From contig NBMB01000066.1 in NCBI GenBank assembly GCA_002084765.1, forward strand, positions 1-14,881: a stretch of 14,881 nt of DNA, given 5' to 3'. Numbering within the stretch: position 1 is the first letter of the stretch; every line of letters begins with the position of its first letter. The stretch comes from Candidatus Cloacimonetes bacterium 4572_55 (GTDB taxonomy: Bacteria > 4572-55). The notes under the pieces were generated by a model. That model did no database searches. It had not been told where the DNA came from and saw nothing but the letters and a program-made list of their open reading frames with translations. Positions 14,778 through 14,881 of this stretch are shown here, one piece after another. Both the position numbers and the translations under genes were made by a program.

Positions 14778-14881
14778 GAATTCGATCCGCAGATTGCGCG
14801 GATTCACGCGGATTAAGAGTTAAATTCTTTATAATCTGCGTAATCTGCGGACTCTTGAATTCGATCCGCAGATTGCGCGGA
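14778..14881. repeat. Dispersed direct/inverted repeat cluster at the right edge
   Basis: An exact 25-bp direct repeat occurs at 14778-14802 and 14857-14881, 79 bp apart. Between them 14833-14852 (aatctgcgtaatctgcggac) is an inverted, diverged version of the same core, and gattcacgcggatt (14801-14814) is another variant. A related copy lies at 9997-10020. The element runs off the window end. It is non-coding and looks like a small interspersed repeat family. Confidence 0.8.

Noticed and set aside
14778-14881. Insertion sequence end
   Set aside because: No transposase frame is present. Short direct and inverted copies fit a small non-coding repeat better, though the element is cut by the window edge.

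Overview
The window looks like a chromosomal segment of a Gram-negative (two-membrane) bacterium. The signs are an RlpA-type lipoprotein, a signal-peptide-bearing beta-barrel-like outer-membrane protein, and a YfaT/DUF1175-type envelope protein. Base composition is moderate and fairly even. No phylum can be named safely from the sequence. The combination of a PilJ/ChpA-like signalling pair, orphan hslV, stand-alone sucC and dispersed 'atccgcagattgcgcgg'-type repeats would suit a deep-branching environmental lineage, but that is a guess. No tRNA, rRNA, CRISPR array, insertion sequence or phage gene was seen.

Region 1 (1-5800, minus strand) is a two-gene signalling unit behind a textbook sigma70-type promoter (5768-5796). 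The first gene is a membrane sensor: two transmembrane segments flanking a Cache-like extracytoplasmic domain, then HAMP, a second HAMP-like element, and a coiled-coil/chemoreceptor-like tail. The second gene starts 123 bp downstream and runs off the window edge. It encodes at least 1140 residues made of about six helical bundles, several resembling HPt (CheA P1) domains but without the phospho-acceptor histidine. Very acidic tandem-repeat linkers separate the bundles. I read the pair as a receptor plus the N-terminal part of a ChpA/CheA-like giant, or a purely structural scaffold. This is the most unusual part of the window.

Region 2 (5800-9992, plus strand) is a compact run: rlpA-like lipoprotein, DUF1175/YfaT-like cysteine-peptidase-fold protein, carbamate kinase, then succinyl-CoA synthetase beta subunit (sucC). 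It ends in a very strong stem-loop terminator with 20-bp arms at 9941-9992. The first two genes concern the cell envelope; the last two encode enzymes that can make ATP by substrate-level phosphorylation. The DUF1175 gene has no credible start in its own frame and appears to begin across a T9 homopolymer.

Region 3 (9993-12912, minus strand) holds a tandem universal stress protein, an 8-oxoguanine deaminase-type amidohydrolase and a small unknown ORF, apparently co-transcribed in that order. Carbamate kinase and 8-oxoguanine deaminase could both belong to purine salvage or degradation, but nothing here proves it.

Region 4 (12912-14881, minus strand) holds an outer-membrane barrel-like protein followed by the HslV protease subunit, with no hslU beside it. 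The right edge carries a dispersed repeat, a diverged copy of which sits next to the sucC terminator.
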